A stretch of DNA of 64,000 nucleotides. It comes from Yponomeuta sedellus (lineage: Eukaryota; Arthropoda; Insecta; Lepidoptera; Yponomeutidae). The stretch lies in the NCBI GenBank assembly GCA_934045075.1, contig OW203726.1, forward strand, positions 23,685,488 to 23,749,487, written 5' to 3'. Shown one piece after another: positions 33,076 through 44,600 of the stretch (position 1 is the first letter of the stretch; every line of letters begins with the position of its first letter). A program made the translations under genes and the position numbers. A model generated the notes under the pieces. That model saw nothing but the letters and a program-made list of their open reading frames with translations, did not search any database and had not been told where the DNA came from.

Positions 33076-33529
33076 ATAGCCCGAGTATGTGATATATAGA
33101 TGGAGAATCGTACTATTGTTATAAACTTATACTACATGCATGTACAGACGGCGACATGAGTTAATGCGTGGCAATCCCAAGTCTAACTTACCTACCTACC
33201 TCAACACCTGAAATTATCCTGCTGACCTGCTATTCCGCGTGGTCATTTAGCCTATGCTCTCTTTGCAAGAGATGGTCTGTGCCCTAGAATAGAACGCACA
33301 ATCATTTATTGCTACGTCAATAGAGAAATACAATTACCTTTCCACTACCAATGAATCAGCAATTTAAAGCATGTGTGTGTAGACCGAGGGCATGCATTCC
33401 AGGTTTACGAAGATTAAGTAGTACCTATCTAGTCTTATAACAATTGTAGAGCTATAGCATATATTTGGCCGTCTGTATGTTTAAAGTTTTTGTTATTGCT
33501 GTTAGTTTTCCCAACATTATTATATTATT

Positions 33530-33785
33530 TTTAATGCACTAACCCGTGCTAAGGACAATTTTAAAACCCTATTTAGAGGCTAAAAATTCCATCCATGCCG
33601 GGATTCGAACCCGTGACCTCTGGCTGTCCGACTGAGCTAATGGGCGACTCACCGGCATCAGTAAAATTTCGAACCTCTTTACAATATCGTCTGTATTACG
33701 GACATCCAGTGACATCTGGCTGAAGTAATTTGCATCACTTACTTATGTGGAATTTTTAGCCTCTAAATAGGTTTTTTAAAATTCC
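33530..33785 (-). mobile_element. tRNA-TIR element, two-ended copy
   Basis: AATGCACTAACCCGTGCTAA and CCTATTTAGAGGCTAAAAAT at one end, TTTTTAGCCTCTAAATAGG at the other, with the tRNA-like core (ATTCGAACCCGTGACCTCTG) between. The tRNA core lacks part of the anticodon arm. Confidence 0.8.
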
Positions 33786-33839
33786 CATAAATTTTACCAC
33801 TCGCTATTCGTAAAGGAAATCATCGAGAGGAAACCTCAA

Positions 33840-33985
33840 TATCTGAGATGTTTACATACTTGCCAATCCGCGAATTGCCAATCCGCGGTGGGCACGCGTG
33901 GTAATTAAGCCCATACTCTCTCTTTCTGAGAGAAGGCCTTTGCTCTGTAGTGGGATGTGTGGGAACGGGAAGGCTACATAAAAAA
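33840..33985 (+). mobile_element. SINE C tail fragment
   Basis: GAGAGGAAACCTCAATATC, GCGGTGGGCACGCGTGGTAA and TTTCTGAGAGAAGGCCTTTG, matching the tails at 46150 and 55500. Confidence 0.6.
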
Positions 33986-34320
33986 ATATTTGTATATTAC
34001 TCAATCCATTCAATTAGCCGTACTTTTACCTCCATAAGGTTTTAGTAGAACTCTTAAAGCATTTTAGGTATCTCTACATTGTTCGCTAATGGTTGATCTA
34101 CTTAACGAAATGCCTTTCCGAATTGCCAGTAATGTCTATGGCAGGGACCACAAATACCGAACAATAACAAAAAGCGTTTTTCCCAAATTTCGTTTTTAAT
34201 TCCCAACATATATGGATCAAATGATACCGGATTCATTTGGCCTTGATGACTCAAAAAACGCCCAAAGAAAGTCCCATGTAAACACAGCCTTAAACTACAG
34301 TTATGTCAAAAATTACTTAC

Positions 34321-34420
34321 CTTTTCAATAAATACCTTAAATTGCAATCCAATAACGAGCACTGACACTTAAAATCGCTATTTTAGTTCACACATTTCAC
34401 TAATTGTGGTTTAAAACACT
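34321..34420 (-). other. Candidate untranslated first exon and start site of Cad87A
   Basis: Coding exon 1 starts right at an acceptor, so a 5' UTR exon is required upstream. Here the minus strand has a consensus donor, AAAAG|GTAAGTAA, preceded by about 100 nt of A-rich, GTG-rich sequence with the look of an insect 5' UTR. An initiator-like TCAGTG has its A at 34420. No TATA box was seen. This would give a 14.6-kb first intron holding the large palindrome. The assignment is inference, and another first exon is possible. Confidence 0.4.
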
Positions 34421-36055
34421 GATCGTTTTACTTATCTTAACTTAGAGTAACATTATTGCGACCCTACGCAGTCAACACTCCGCTTAGTTTTAAAGTTCTA
34501 TCAAAAACTTGCAGCACCGGTATACTCAGCTAGACTGTTGATTCTGGTCTATTAATCTTCAAACTAACTGTACCAAATCGCAGGTAACCAGAATAAGGAC
34601 AGTCAACTCTACAACTTTAAAGACCGGATTTGTAGAGCCTACATCTGTCTTGTTCATTCCTCGACAAAGCTAAACGGGTGAAAGAGACGACGGTATGTTT
34701 TTGAGGTAGGTCCCATAACGGCGTCTGTAGATAGAGCCTTTTTGCACAGGTAAAAGTAACGGGGTATTTCTTGAGATGTGAAAGACGAGATGGGGATACA
34801 AGGTCGTGCTTGGATAGAAAGAGAGGGAGCAATGAATAACTGTAGGTCATGACGAACGTAAGGGTGATTGAGAAGAATAGAACATTGCGGTATTGTAGGT
34901 ATTATTAAGGTCATTGCAAATATTTTCTATTTTAAATGGCAAATATTGAAAAACAGATTGTTGCGTCAGAATAAAAATTATAGAATAAAATTACAGAATA
35001 AAACTATATTCTATTTTTAGGGTTCCGTAGGTACCCAAAGTGTGCCAACGAGGCAACGAGGCTTCTATGACCACAATGGTGTCTGTCTGTCTATCTGTCT
35101 GTCTGTCTATCTGTCTAATACATTATTTTTATGTAGCCGTCCAACTAAAGGGCATACCTTCTCTAGGAGAGACAGTACGGGCTTAATTACCAAGGGTGCC
35201 CACCGTGGATTGGCGCTTTCAAGCAATGAGATACGTGAACACCACAGATACTCAGGTTTCTGGACGATTTTTTCCTTTACCGTTAGCGAGTGGTATGGCT
35301 ATAATAACTTCACAAAAGTAGATAACATAGAAAACAAATGCATTGGTAGATGCCCGCACTGGGAATCGAATCTATTACTCTCACTTCTGAAAAAAATTAA
35401 CCCATATCTTGCTCAGGAAAGGCTCATTTTCTCGAATCGTTATGTTCATTTTGTTCACAAAATATACCTTACTAGTAGTCCCGGCAAACTTTGTACCGCC
35501 ACAGATTTTTTTTTGTTTATACGATTACTGTTACCATGGCAACGCAATAAATAATTATGTTAGATTTTTGCTTAAGAGCAGGTTACGTGAACAATAAAAT
35601 ATTATCCCACGGGAACACTTTACTGGGATAGAAAGTATACTATGTCTCAATTCAGATCTTTGTCTATTTGTTTGCCAAATTTCATGTAACTCCGTTCAGT
35701 CGTTATTGCGTGTTTGAGTAACAAACATCCATACATTTTCACAAAATTTCATATTTTTCATAATAAAGTAGCGTATTGACAAATAATAAAAACCAAGGAA
35801 ACATTTAGGAATCTTTACACTAAAGACCGAAGAAAGAGATTTTGTTTTAGTATTTTTCACGTACAGCCGACAGCACATCACACTATACATTTTAGTTGCA
35901 AATTACAAGTCGCCCGTAATGCGACGGAGCAGAGTGCCTGGATGTATAGGATGATATGCCGTCGACTTTACCTAATTTCTTTTCGGTAAAACATAACATA
36001 TCATAACCTCACGCCTGTATCCCAGAGGGGTAGGCAGAGACCAGGGACTGCCACT
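34421..36055. other. Upstream region of candidate Cad87A first exon; repeats only
   Basis: A decayed repeat with overlapping minus-strand frames lies at 34617-34914. A GGGTTCCGTAGGTACCC element with a (TCTG)n run lies at 35020-35120, and a reversed SINE C at 35150-35400. CR1-like tail pieces (CTTTGTACCGCCACAG) lie at 35480-35660. LINE family F tail, reversed, lies at 35998-36070. No gene. Confidence 0.5.
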
Positions 36056-36310
36056 TGCCACAATCCTGACCGTACCCCACCATGGGGGCCAAGTCCGGAT
36101 TGGTAAAGGTTTTTTTTTTGCAAGACTAGTGGCTGGTCTTACTGTCAGATTTTTGACAGACATGGCTTAACAACTGCCATTACATGACAGCAGCAAGGAA
36201 CCGCTCGGAAAAATGCCACTAGCGTTAGTCATAGACGGTCACCCGTCCATGCATTGAACACGCCCTATGTTGCTTAACCTTCGTGATCGTTTAAGATCAC
36301 TCAACAGGGG
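36056..36310 (+). mobile_element. SINE-like repeat A, diverged subtype
   Basis: GGGGGCCAAGTCCGGATTGG, TGGCTGGTCTTACTGTCAG, GAACCGCTCGGAAAAATGCC and TTCGTGATCGTTTAAGATC, as in the 5045 copy. Confidence 0.65.
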
Positions 36311-37059
36311 CTACAACTATTATAAATAGGTTTAATATGTATCGCGAATCATTAAGAAATATTATTGAACGTTAAAAGTAGAACAACGAGTAGGTGTCCA
36401 ATTCGAAATCTAGATAATTTTGGAGAAGAAAATGGAATTTAAAAACTGACCGCTGTAAAATTTTTATTTAATAAAGACCTTTTTTAGCAATAACGCCACA
36501 AATTGTACTGTATTTTTTAATTATTATTTTATGTTTGTTTTTTCCTGGTGTAGGTACAATGAAGAATAATCTTGTCTTATTTTTTTACTTTAATTTATAA
36601 ATACCGAATTTGGAAACACCTTGATCTGTTAGATTTAATTTTTAACTTGAATGTTACCTTATTTATAGAGGCCCAAACAGACTTGAAAGGAAAAACTACT
36701 AAAAACATAGCTACCTGGCGCCTACGAACAAACAATACACGTGCAGCGCCATCTATTATAAGAATAGTGAACCTATGACCGTTTCCCTTCCATTTTCCCG
36801 CACTTATACATCATGGTATTAGGAGGTTCGTTTTACTCTCGATAGAGAGCGCTTATTTACCGCCAACTTACCGACAAGCGCTCGAGAGCCACCGCCTACA
36901 CATCGACGTGGAAAAGACGCGCCAGACATTATGTCATACATAACATTTTCTTTAACATAAAATTTATATACAGGCACATACATTGCTTCTGGCCCACACT
37001 AGGATAACCTGTGTCGTGGTCGAAACAACGACGTCATAAACATGTAAACATCCAAGACC

Positions 37060-37145
37060 TGGGGTTTTTTTACTCCAGTCGGGGTTTGAGTCCGGGACCT
37101 CTCGCATTGTAGGCAGATGCGCTACCGCTGCGCTACAGAGGTCGT
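37060..37145 (-). mobile_element. tRNA-derived SINE E
   Basis: Minus strand: GACCTCTGTAGCGCAGCGGT, AGCGCATCTGCC and a B-box (CCCGGACTCAAACCCC, diverged). A second copy is at 56305-56390. Confidence 0.6.
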
Positions 37146-37528
37146 GAAAATGTAAGGAACGGGACGGGGCCCCGCCCTCGGCCTCGAAGGGGTCGCTAGT
37201 GGGTTTAGGGGTCCTTAGGACCAAACCCAGCCCCGAGGTAGTGTTTAGTGGGTAGGCGCACTTCTTGTGAGTCCCACATTAGCAGCACGGCCGGGTCCGT
37301 GCTGTTATGCATGAGCATTCACCACCTCCCTCCCCGTGTCCTCCGGAGGGTGCCCTAGGAGGGCAATGAAAAACAAAGTTCCCACAAGACACGGGGCGAA
37401 GATGCGATTTCTATACAACGCATCGCGTCTTTTCCGCGCCCGCTTCCACTTTCCTACTGTGTGACCGCCGGCTTAGTATTATAAAAGACATGATTTTTTT
37501 CCATTGGTGGTCATGTATTATAGTTATA

Positions 37529-38045
37529 ACCTAAGGCGCTTCAGGGTGCTACCTAGCGCCAACACTGGAAAAAATCATAACTTGTTTTTTTTAAAGACTT
37601 GAAACCTTTTTATCCTAGGATCAATAGAATAGAACTTTAATAGTCAACGCTGAGTCGGCTGCCTTTTGTGGCCATTTAGACGCACCACAGGCGAAAGCTA
37701 TGTGTGTTTTTTGTTTCGTTTATTTGGTTAATTTCTGTTGTGCTCATGTTGTGTTAATTTTCTGGTTTTTTGTTTCTGTGATGTGTCTTGTTGCTATAAT
37801 AAATGTCTTTCTTTCTTTCTAATAGATTTTCTCATAAAACGGCCGTTTTTGGCGGAAAGGGATTAAAGTCCTTGGCTGTTTCAATGGTTTCTTGGCTGAT
37901 TCTAGGTTCTAGACTGTGGGTTCTAAAAATAGTTGTCACAGTTGTTAATATATCTTACGTTCACTTTCAGACAAAAACATACTATAAAACAAGTTATGGT
38001 ATTTTTTTCGTTGTTGGAGCTAGTTAGCACCCCGAAGCGCCTTAA
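37529..38045. mobile_element. Non-autonomous DNA transposon G, full copy with a nested insert
   Basis: Inverted ends TAAGGCGCTTCAGGGTGCTA and TAGCACCCCGAAGCGCCTTA, with an inner GCGCCAACA / TGTTGGAGC pair and ACTTGTTTTTT / AAACAAGTT. A foreign tail (ATAATAAATGTCTTTC plus CTTT run) is nested at about 37625-37820. Confidence 0.75.
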
Positions 38046-38117
38046 ATAGACTTGATGCAGTCAAAAGGCTCAGAACATTCAGTTTCGCAATCCACTCTGC
38101 ACAACATTGATAATTTA

Positions 38118-38195
38118 CTGCCTCGTTGGTTTAACGGTATCACGTCTGATTACCATGCTGGAGGTCGTGGGTTCGATCCCCACTGGCGGCTGCCA
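38118..38195 (+). mobile_element. tRNA-like unit of a SINE
   Basis: TGCCTCGTTGGTTTAACGG and B-box GGGTTCGATCCCC are spaced as in a tRNA, followed by a shared SINE body (ATTATCATGTTTGAGAGG). The acceptor stem does not close well, so a functional tRNA gene is not claimed. Confidence 0.5.
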
Positions 38196-38792
38196 TGCGT
38201 CAAATAAATGGCGTAGATATTATCATGTTTGAGAGGTCCTTGCCTGGTTACCATAGCACAGGGTCGTTTCATATTATGATTGCTTTTGTGGACTTACCTT
38301 CACGGCTACACGTTTTGTAGAGCTGGGTTCATAGGTAGGAATCTACCTTAATTTATTTAACGCTTGAGTTTGATTCAAAAGTTATTTGCAAGAAATTACT
38401 AAGACCATACGAAAATACGAAGACCAAGGTAATCGAAAAAACATTTAAAGGTAAAATATCAAGGGTGGGCAAATGAAATTTTATTTATAAACCAATAAAA
38501 AAATATCGTTTTAAACATACAATTTATTGCAGGTACAGGTATGTTCGTAACTTAACTTATTACTTGTAAACAATTTAGCTTATACATTGTGAAAGAACTG
38601 TGTGCCACTTTAAGCTAATTGATTTTTTCAGGCTAGATTGAACTGTACAAGTATTTTACTTGTACAGTCATTGGCATTTGGAAACGTTCCATGATGACAC
38701 TTGTCTATGTGGAACAGCGTGGAATTAGTGGTAAATAAAACGGAAACCAAAATTATTTACAAAAATTGTATTTGTTAGACCTTACATATATT

Positions 38793-38798
38793 TTTATT
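38793..38798 (-). terminator. Poly(A) signal AATAAA after terminal exon B
   Basis: AATAAA on the minus strand, 120 nt past the stop codon of exon B. Another AATAAA-like site occurs near 38520. Confidence 0.5.
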
Positions 38799-38918
38799 TA
38801 CGAAACAAAAATGTACAAAGGATCTCCATCATACTTCGTGCTTTAGCGATCGGTGGGTCAAGACCAAATATTTTTAGGACCCATTCCATATCTGACGTTC
38901 TGCAACTTCGCATTGCTC

Positions 38919-41651
38919 TTACTCGCTGTCTTGTCCATTATTTTCATCAGTGCTACTCCTATTTCTTCTAATCTCAATATACGTAGGTGCAGGCTTCTTG
39001 TAACCAGCGAGTGAAGTTATTTCCAGTTTTCTCTTTCTTTCACTTTCTGAATTTCCGCTCAGCCAGGTGTTAATGTTCCTAGAGTTCTGATTGACACTTC
39101 TGTAGTGACCATTGATCTGTGGAACATAAGTTCTGTGTGTCGTCGTTTCTGGTTCTTCATCACTGCTTTCTTCGATGGACGCTTCGTCAGAAACGCTCTT
39201 TGACGATAACTCTGGCTTAGAAGTTGTGGTAGTGCTTTGTAAGTAATTCTTTAGTCTAACTATTAGGGTCTTTCTGTCAGCGTCATCTTTATCGGGGTCA
39301 TTAGAGTGGTATTTGAAGTTACGTGTAGTTATTGGTGATTGCGTATTGTCATCATAGTAACTACGCCGTGTAACTGGTGACTGCGTGTTGCCTTCTTCTG
39401 ATTGACTAAATATATCATATTTATCGTGGTAGAAACTTCTTCTGGTAACTACTGACTGGTGTTCTTCCTCAGATTGCCCATGATTTTCGAAATTATCTCT
39501 CATGTTTTGCTTAGTGACTGACGATTGGGTATCTTCATAATAACTATTTGTAACTGGCACGGTACTTTCCTGTTCTGATGGTCTGAATTTATTATACGTA
39601 TCTTTTTGAAAACTTGTTCTTGTCACTACCGATGTATTTTCTTCCTCAGACGGTCTAAAATTTCCGAAAGAATGCCTTGGCGTTTCTGTAGTAATTGGTG
39701 ATTGAGTATTATCTTGATGATAACCTCTTGTAACTAGGGATTGGGTTGTTTCTACTGTAGATGGTCTAAAACTATTTTTATCTTGTTCATTTTCCTGAGA
39801 GCTTCTTCTATTTACTGCTGAGTAGTTAACTTTATCAGACTGGTGTAAGTTTCCTAAATAGTTTGTAAAGATTTGTCTCGTAGCCGGTAATTGAACATTG
39901 TGGTAACTTTTCTTTGCAATTGTAGCCTCCGTACTCAGTTCACCAGACTGTGTAATATCATACTCAATCTCTTGTGAGATTCTCTTGGTGACTCCGAATT
40001 CATTGACTTCTTGAGATTGTGCAAAATAGTTGTATTCGTCGGGTATTTTAGCGTCCTCCTTACTAAACTTAAATACCTCCGGCTGTGACGTCGACCAAGT
40101 TTTAGTCTCTTCCATGCTCGTCATAGCGCCATCGTAAAACGGTAGCGAGGTGGTTGCTGGAGGCAAAGATGTCGTTGGAAATGTGCGTAATTCTACTGGA
40201 ATCACACCTGAACTTCCCAAGTGAAAATCTTCGACATTTGTTGAACAAAGTTCACCGGGGCATGTCGGCACGTAAGGAGGATGCGTTGGTACAAATGGGG
40301 CATGTGTCGGAACAAATGGCGTGTCGTTTATATTTTCAGTACTTGTTAGTTTTGTTGTTACTTCTGTAGATGGTGTAAATGAACTTTCAGTAGCTGTAGT
40401 GGTGGTTGTACCATCTTTAGGATATACATTAAAATGTAAAATCATCTTAGCTCCACTATCTTCACTAGAAACACTTTCATTAGATTGTGAATCTAAGCTA
40501 GTAGATTTGTTCTCAGACTTAATCGGCCTTTTGAATCGTCTCATGTAACTTTTCCGATGGCCTGTAGAGCTTGTGGATTTTCTTCTAAACTGGAAGAGCG
40601 GGTTCGGTGTAGTAATGTAGATTTTGTCAAACGAACGATGCGTGGTAGCATCGTGCTTTTTATAGTAATTATTTGGGGCGGGATTCATTGAAAATAAGTT
40701 AAGAAGGACGCTGAATGATTTCGGCTTATCATGGAATAAATTTTCCGAGCTATTCATTTCGCCTGAGCCATGTATCGGTATTAAGTGTACTGATTTCTCT
40801 TCATTGCTTGGAATGCGACACTTTGGTCCTACACAACCTTTTAATCTTGGTATTGGTCTAAACATTGGCATTTTATAAGGTTGTCTTCCCAACAAATTGT
40901 AACTGGATACTTGGTTACTCGGAGAAAACTTTAATGGTACATCTGCTAACAAATTTACATCACCTGGGCTTTCTGGTTTGAATTTGAAATAAGGATCCGA
41001 TTGGTGATTGTAACTGTATTTCTTGAAGGTTTCACTTTTTATTGAGCTTTGTGGTAACAAATCATGGTCTGACGGGGACTTTTCTTGATTTGCGTCAGCG
41101 TTTGTTGGCTGCACGTAAACACCAGAAAAAGCTATTTTAGCTGTCGTGGGTGCAGTGTATAAATCACCGAATTTGGCATTGATCGTCTTTTCTAAATAAC
41201 TTATGACTTGCTCCAAGTTTTTTAGTCTTTGAGTGTTACGGTAACTGTCTATCCAACTTCTTGAGTTGTAATTTTTATGAAAAGGAACAGGAGTTGGACT
41301 TCTGTATTCAAATATGAAAGGTCTTGGGCTGGTCCTTCTAATTACGCTATTTCTGTGGGTTGTATGTACTGTAGGTTCCGTCGTAAAGTTGGGATACTTT
41401 AGTTTTCTGTCTTTTGTGTTTAAAGGTAATTCTATTGTGGGGTCAATATAACTATTCTCTTGCATAGCGTTGACGAGTAGTGGCATTTGCTCAAAATAAT
41501 CTTGGTCGAAACCGAAGTATGTCCGATCAAGTCTGTCTGCCACTGGAGTGTCATTGATAAAAACTGTGTCATTATATTTATGTGAGCCTCTCCTTCTTTG
41601 TACTAAGCTTGATTCTACTACAATTGAGTACTCGTAGATAAGTAGAATTAC
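38919..41651 (-). CDS. Alternative terminal exon B, 910 residues
   Basis: Acceptor TTTTAATTTCAG, phase 0. The opening VILLIYEYSIVVESS completes the helix of exon 1. A start at 41543 would need GTG in place of ATG and is not needed. The chain is Ser/Thr/Pro-rich and includes paired-cysteine motifs (GCVGPKC, CPGELC), a short PFVPTH / PYVPT proline repeat near 40250-40310, and an imperfect repeat region at about 39290-39960 built on VTRRSYY...SEE...TQS units. The C-terminus is acidic. It ends with TAA at 38919-38921 and a poly(A) signal follows. Confidence 0.82.
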   Translation of the reverse strand, partial: VILLIYEYSIVVESSLVQRRRGSHKYNDTVFINDTPVADRLDRTYFGFDQDYFEQMPLLVNAMQENSYIDPTIELPLNTKDRKLKYPNFTTEPTVHTTHRNSVIRRTSPRPFIFEYRSPTPVPFHKNYNSRSWIDSYRNTQRLKNLEQVISYLEKTINAKFGDLYTAPTTAKIAFSGVYVQPTNADANQEKSPSDHDLLPQSSIKSETFKKYSYNHQSDPYFKFKPESPGDVNLLADVPLKFSPSNQVSSYNLLGRQPYKMPMFRPIPRLKGCVGPKCRIPSNEEKSVHLIPIHGSGEMNSSENLFHDKPKSFSVLLNLFSMNPAPNNYYKKHDATTHRSFDKIYITTPNPLFQFRRKSTSSTGHRKSYMRRFKRPIKSENKSTSLDSQSNESVSSEDSGAKMILHFNVYPKDGTTTTTATESSFTPSTEVTTKLTSTENINDTPFVPTHAPFVPTHPPYVPTCPGELCSTNVEDFHLGSSGVIPVELRTFPTTSLPPATTSLPFYDGAMTSMEETKTWSTSQPEVFKFSKEDAKIPDEYNYFAQSQEVNEFGVTKRISQEIEYDITQSGELSTEATIAKKSYHNVQLPATRQIFTNYLGNLHQSDKVNYSAVNRRSSQENEQDKNSFRPSTVETTQSLVTRGYHQDNTQSPITTETPRHSFGNFRPSEEENTSVVTRTSFQKDTYNKFRPSEQESTVPVTNSYYEDTQSSVTKQNMRDNFENHGQSEEEHQSVVTRRSFYHDKYDIFSQSEEGNTQSPVTRRSYYDDNTQSPITTRNFKYHSNDPDKDDADRKTLIVRLKNYLQSTTTTSKPELSSKSVSDEASIEESSDEEPETTTHRTYVPQINGHYRSVNQNSRNINTWLSGNSESERKRKLEITSLAGYKKPAPTYIEIRRNRSSTDENNGQDSE

Positions 41652-44600
41652 CTGAAATTAAAAGAAAGTGGTTTTAATGATTTTGTATTTCAGTGCCTTA
41701 TGGTATTGGTATTAGGGTTAGTGAGTACCAAAATATAGTGATAATATTAAATTTATTTATAACAGTAAATATGTAAGGTGCGTGTTACAATAAATACTAA
41801 TCAGTTGTTTAGAACTTCTTCATTAAAATGCGGTGACCATTTCTTTATTGAACGAATTTCCATAGGCCTTCCACTCAGTTTTGTCACAGTATATGGATTA
41901 CTATATTCAGACATATAACCGAATCTCTGACTGAACGTATTTCTTTCATTCTTTTCTTCATTTGAATCATTGCCGTCGTTTATTCGCATCTGATCGTCTA
42001 TCTCCAAGTCTTCGATGGTCTCTTGTTTATCTGACTTAATTTCTGTTTCTCTGTATATACCATATGGCAACCTATTTTTGTAGTTGTGATGGCTTTGAAT
42101 TACTTGAACAGTTGATGAAAGTTTCTCAGAATTTGGTGTCGCCGTCGTGAGTTTTGTGTTTGAAATATCGTTTTTTGTTTCTTCAGATACTATACCAAGG
42201 TATTGATGATTATGTTTCTTGACTAAGAAATGTAAATTATGATTGCCGTTTGCTAATTTAACATAATTAGATGCTGAAACTTTGAGAACTTTTTTCTTTG
42301 TTGATAGTGGAATGTTGTCTTTAAGTTTTACGTTGAGTTCTTCAGAATTATTATCTGAATTAACCATTTTGTTACTTTCGTTTTGATTAATTTTCGCAAA
42401 TGTGTCGTTGTTACTCGTAGACATCAATAATATATCTGTGATATCGGCAGCTATATTTTTGTCTAATACAGGATTATAGTGGTCGTTGATATATTTATAT
42501 TCCTGTAAATCTTTTAAAAACTTGTTGTAATTTTCTCCAAGTTGATTTGGAGGTTTTATGGTCTCAGTGAAAAAAAATGGTTGTATAGTAGTAGTAGTTG
42601 GTGACGGTGTTGTGGTTTTTTTCCTTGGATTGTTTATTTTAGCAATATACACATATTTCTTATCTTCTGGTCTAGTACTAGTTTCAATTTCATTAACAGT
42701 TTCCATCTGAACATCAAAACTTGCAACTGTAGTTGAAGTTGTTTCAGAAATTTCCTCTGTAATTGCCTCCGTAATTGTTGAACTAGGTCGCTTAGAAATA
42801 TACTCAAAATATTTCTTGAATAGTTCAGCATTGGTTTTTGACATTAAATGTGTCTTGTTTGAAATATTATCAGGTTTTGAATCTCTCTTTATGTTTTTTG
42901 CATTATTAATATCGTAATTATTGATAGTTTTTTCTAGATTTCTCAATTTTTCATCATTTTCTGTTGGTTTAATTTCATTTGTCGGTGTGGATATATTTGT
43001 AAAGTCTAATGCCAAACTATTGGATGTATTTCCTGATGTAGTCACATGTTTTGCTGTCGTTGTCTCTTGACAGCATGACCGATGTTTGACCTCAATTTTT
43101 TGTGGCTGGAGGCATATTACTTTACTAGTTATGAGCTGTTGTGTTCTTTCAATTAGTTTTCTTATTAATTCCTGTAGGCTTTTAGCGCATGTGCAGTGTT
43201 CTGAATCTTGGATAGCTCTGGTCTGTGAAGTTGTCGTTTCCATGGGTTCAAGTACAGGGCTTTCAGCTTGACGGACTTTGAGTAATAAATTAGTGGTTTC
43301 ATCAGTTGAAAGATTATTTTTTTTGCCTTCAGGTCGGTATTCTTTAACCATGAGTCTATCAATGTAACCGATACCATTTTTTGCCTTTGTTTCTCTGGCT
43401 TTGCTGTAAAAATCCAACCTCCCTAATGGTGCTTTGAGAAATATTATGGGAGAAGTTTTTTGTTCGATTCCCTTTGATGAGAGATTAATTTTGCTTGTTA
43501 GATCAGCGTACCAGTTTTTTTTGTACGAGTAGTCTGCAGTCGAATGTTTTGGGTTCTTGTGGCTTTGACCCTTGTTTCCTTTATTTAGTACATTTATTAG
43601 AGATGGGAGCATGGCAAGTTTCTTTGTGTCTCTTCCTGAATTCCTCTCGTAGAGTTTTTCGCTATAGTTGGCATCTACTCGTCTGTTCAACACGCGATAG
43701 CCGACAACATGATATTCGTACAGCAGTAGGATAGTCTGAAATCAGAGAGAAAATTTGTTATTAGTGCCGGCTAATAGGTTATTAAGTGATCGAGTGAAGT
43801 AAGGTATCATTAACTCATTGTCCATAACGATTTTCTTGTTTTCTTAATACAAATCAGTTCATACTTCGATCGATGAACTGTGATGCTCAATAAGAGTATT
43901 ATGTAGAAGAGTAAGAGTAGAAAAAATATTACATTTCACGAAAACATCAGCGACCTCAATAATCTTATAAGGCGCATATCGTCTTGCTCTATATATTTTA
44001 CCATGACTGAATTAATTAGACACACATATTTGTTCTACGGGGTTAGTAAATGTTTACAACAACAACTGTGCTTACCTTTTATATGCCATAAGATAAGATT
44101 CTAGATTCTACACCAAGTTATATTAGGTTTATCAGCTGTTATTCAAATTTACATGCAATCTCGGTTACTAATAGAAATAAGCTTAATAGAATCTAAAGAG
44201 TGTTTTTTAACTAAAACTTTCGTAAGCGCTAGACATTATTGATTTGTAGCCAGATAAACTTACCAGAACGACACCTGGACCGATTCTTCCAACGAAAAGT
44301 CAAGTAAGTGACGGTTACAAGTCAATAATATAAAGAAAGGACCAGTAGAACTTAAAGTCTGCTCACCAATACAATAATTGTTATTGGTGAGTTCATTAGG
44401 TAAACATTTTGTTTTTATAGTGAATAAGTTTTGTTTTATACTATTTTTATTTTTAATGCACTAACCCGTGCTTAAGCCAGATGTCGCTGCCTGTACGTAA
44501 TACAGAGAATAGTGTAAAGAGGTTCGAAATTTCACTGATGCCGGTGAGTCGCCCATTGGCTCAATTGGTAGAGCGCTGGCACAGATAGCCAGAGGTTGCG

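Noticed and set aside
34617..34914. Two overlapping minus-strand frames
   Set aside because: Low-information overlap with no start context or splice partner; looks like a decayed repeat.
35042..35554. 170-codon plus-strand frame
   Set aside because: Built from a TCTG run, a reversed SINE C and a LINE tail.
41543..41543. GTG start for terminal exon B at this position
   Set aside because: The frame stays open upstream to a clean acceptor at 41652-41653, and the extra residues form the helix half that matches exon A.
43990..44300. Nearby first-exon candidates for terminal exon A: ATG directly before GTAAAA at 44004, ATG GCA TAT AAA AG before GTAAGC near 44076, and a GTAAGT donor near 44264
   Set aside because: The first gives a poor membrane helix, the second ends in the wrong phase, and the third has an upstream in-frame stop and no ATG. 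The 52376 donor fits phase and helix for both A and B.
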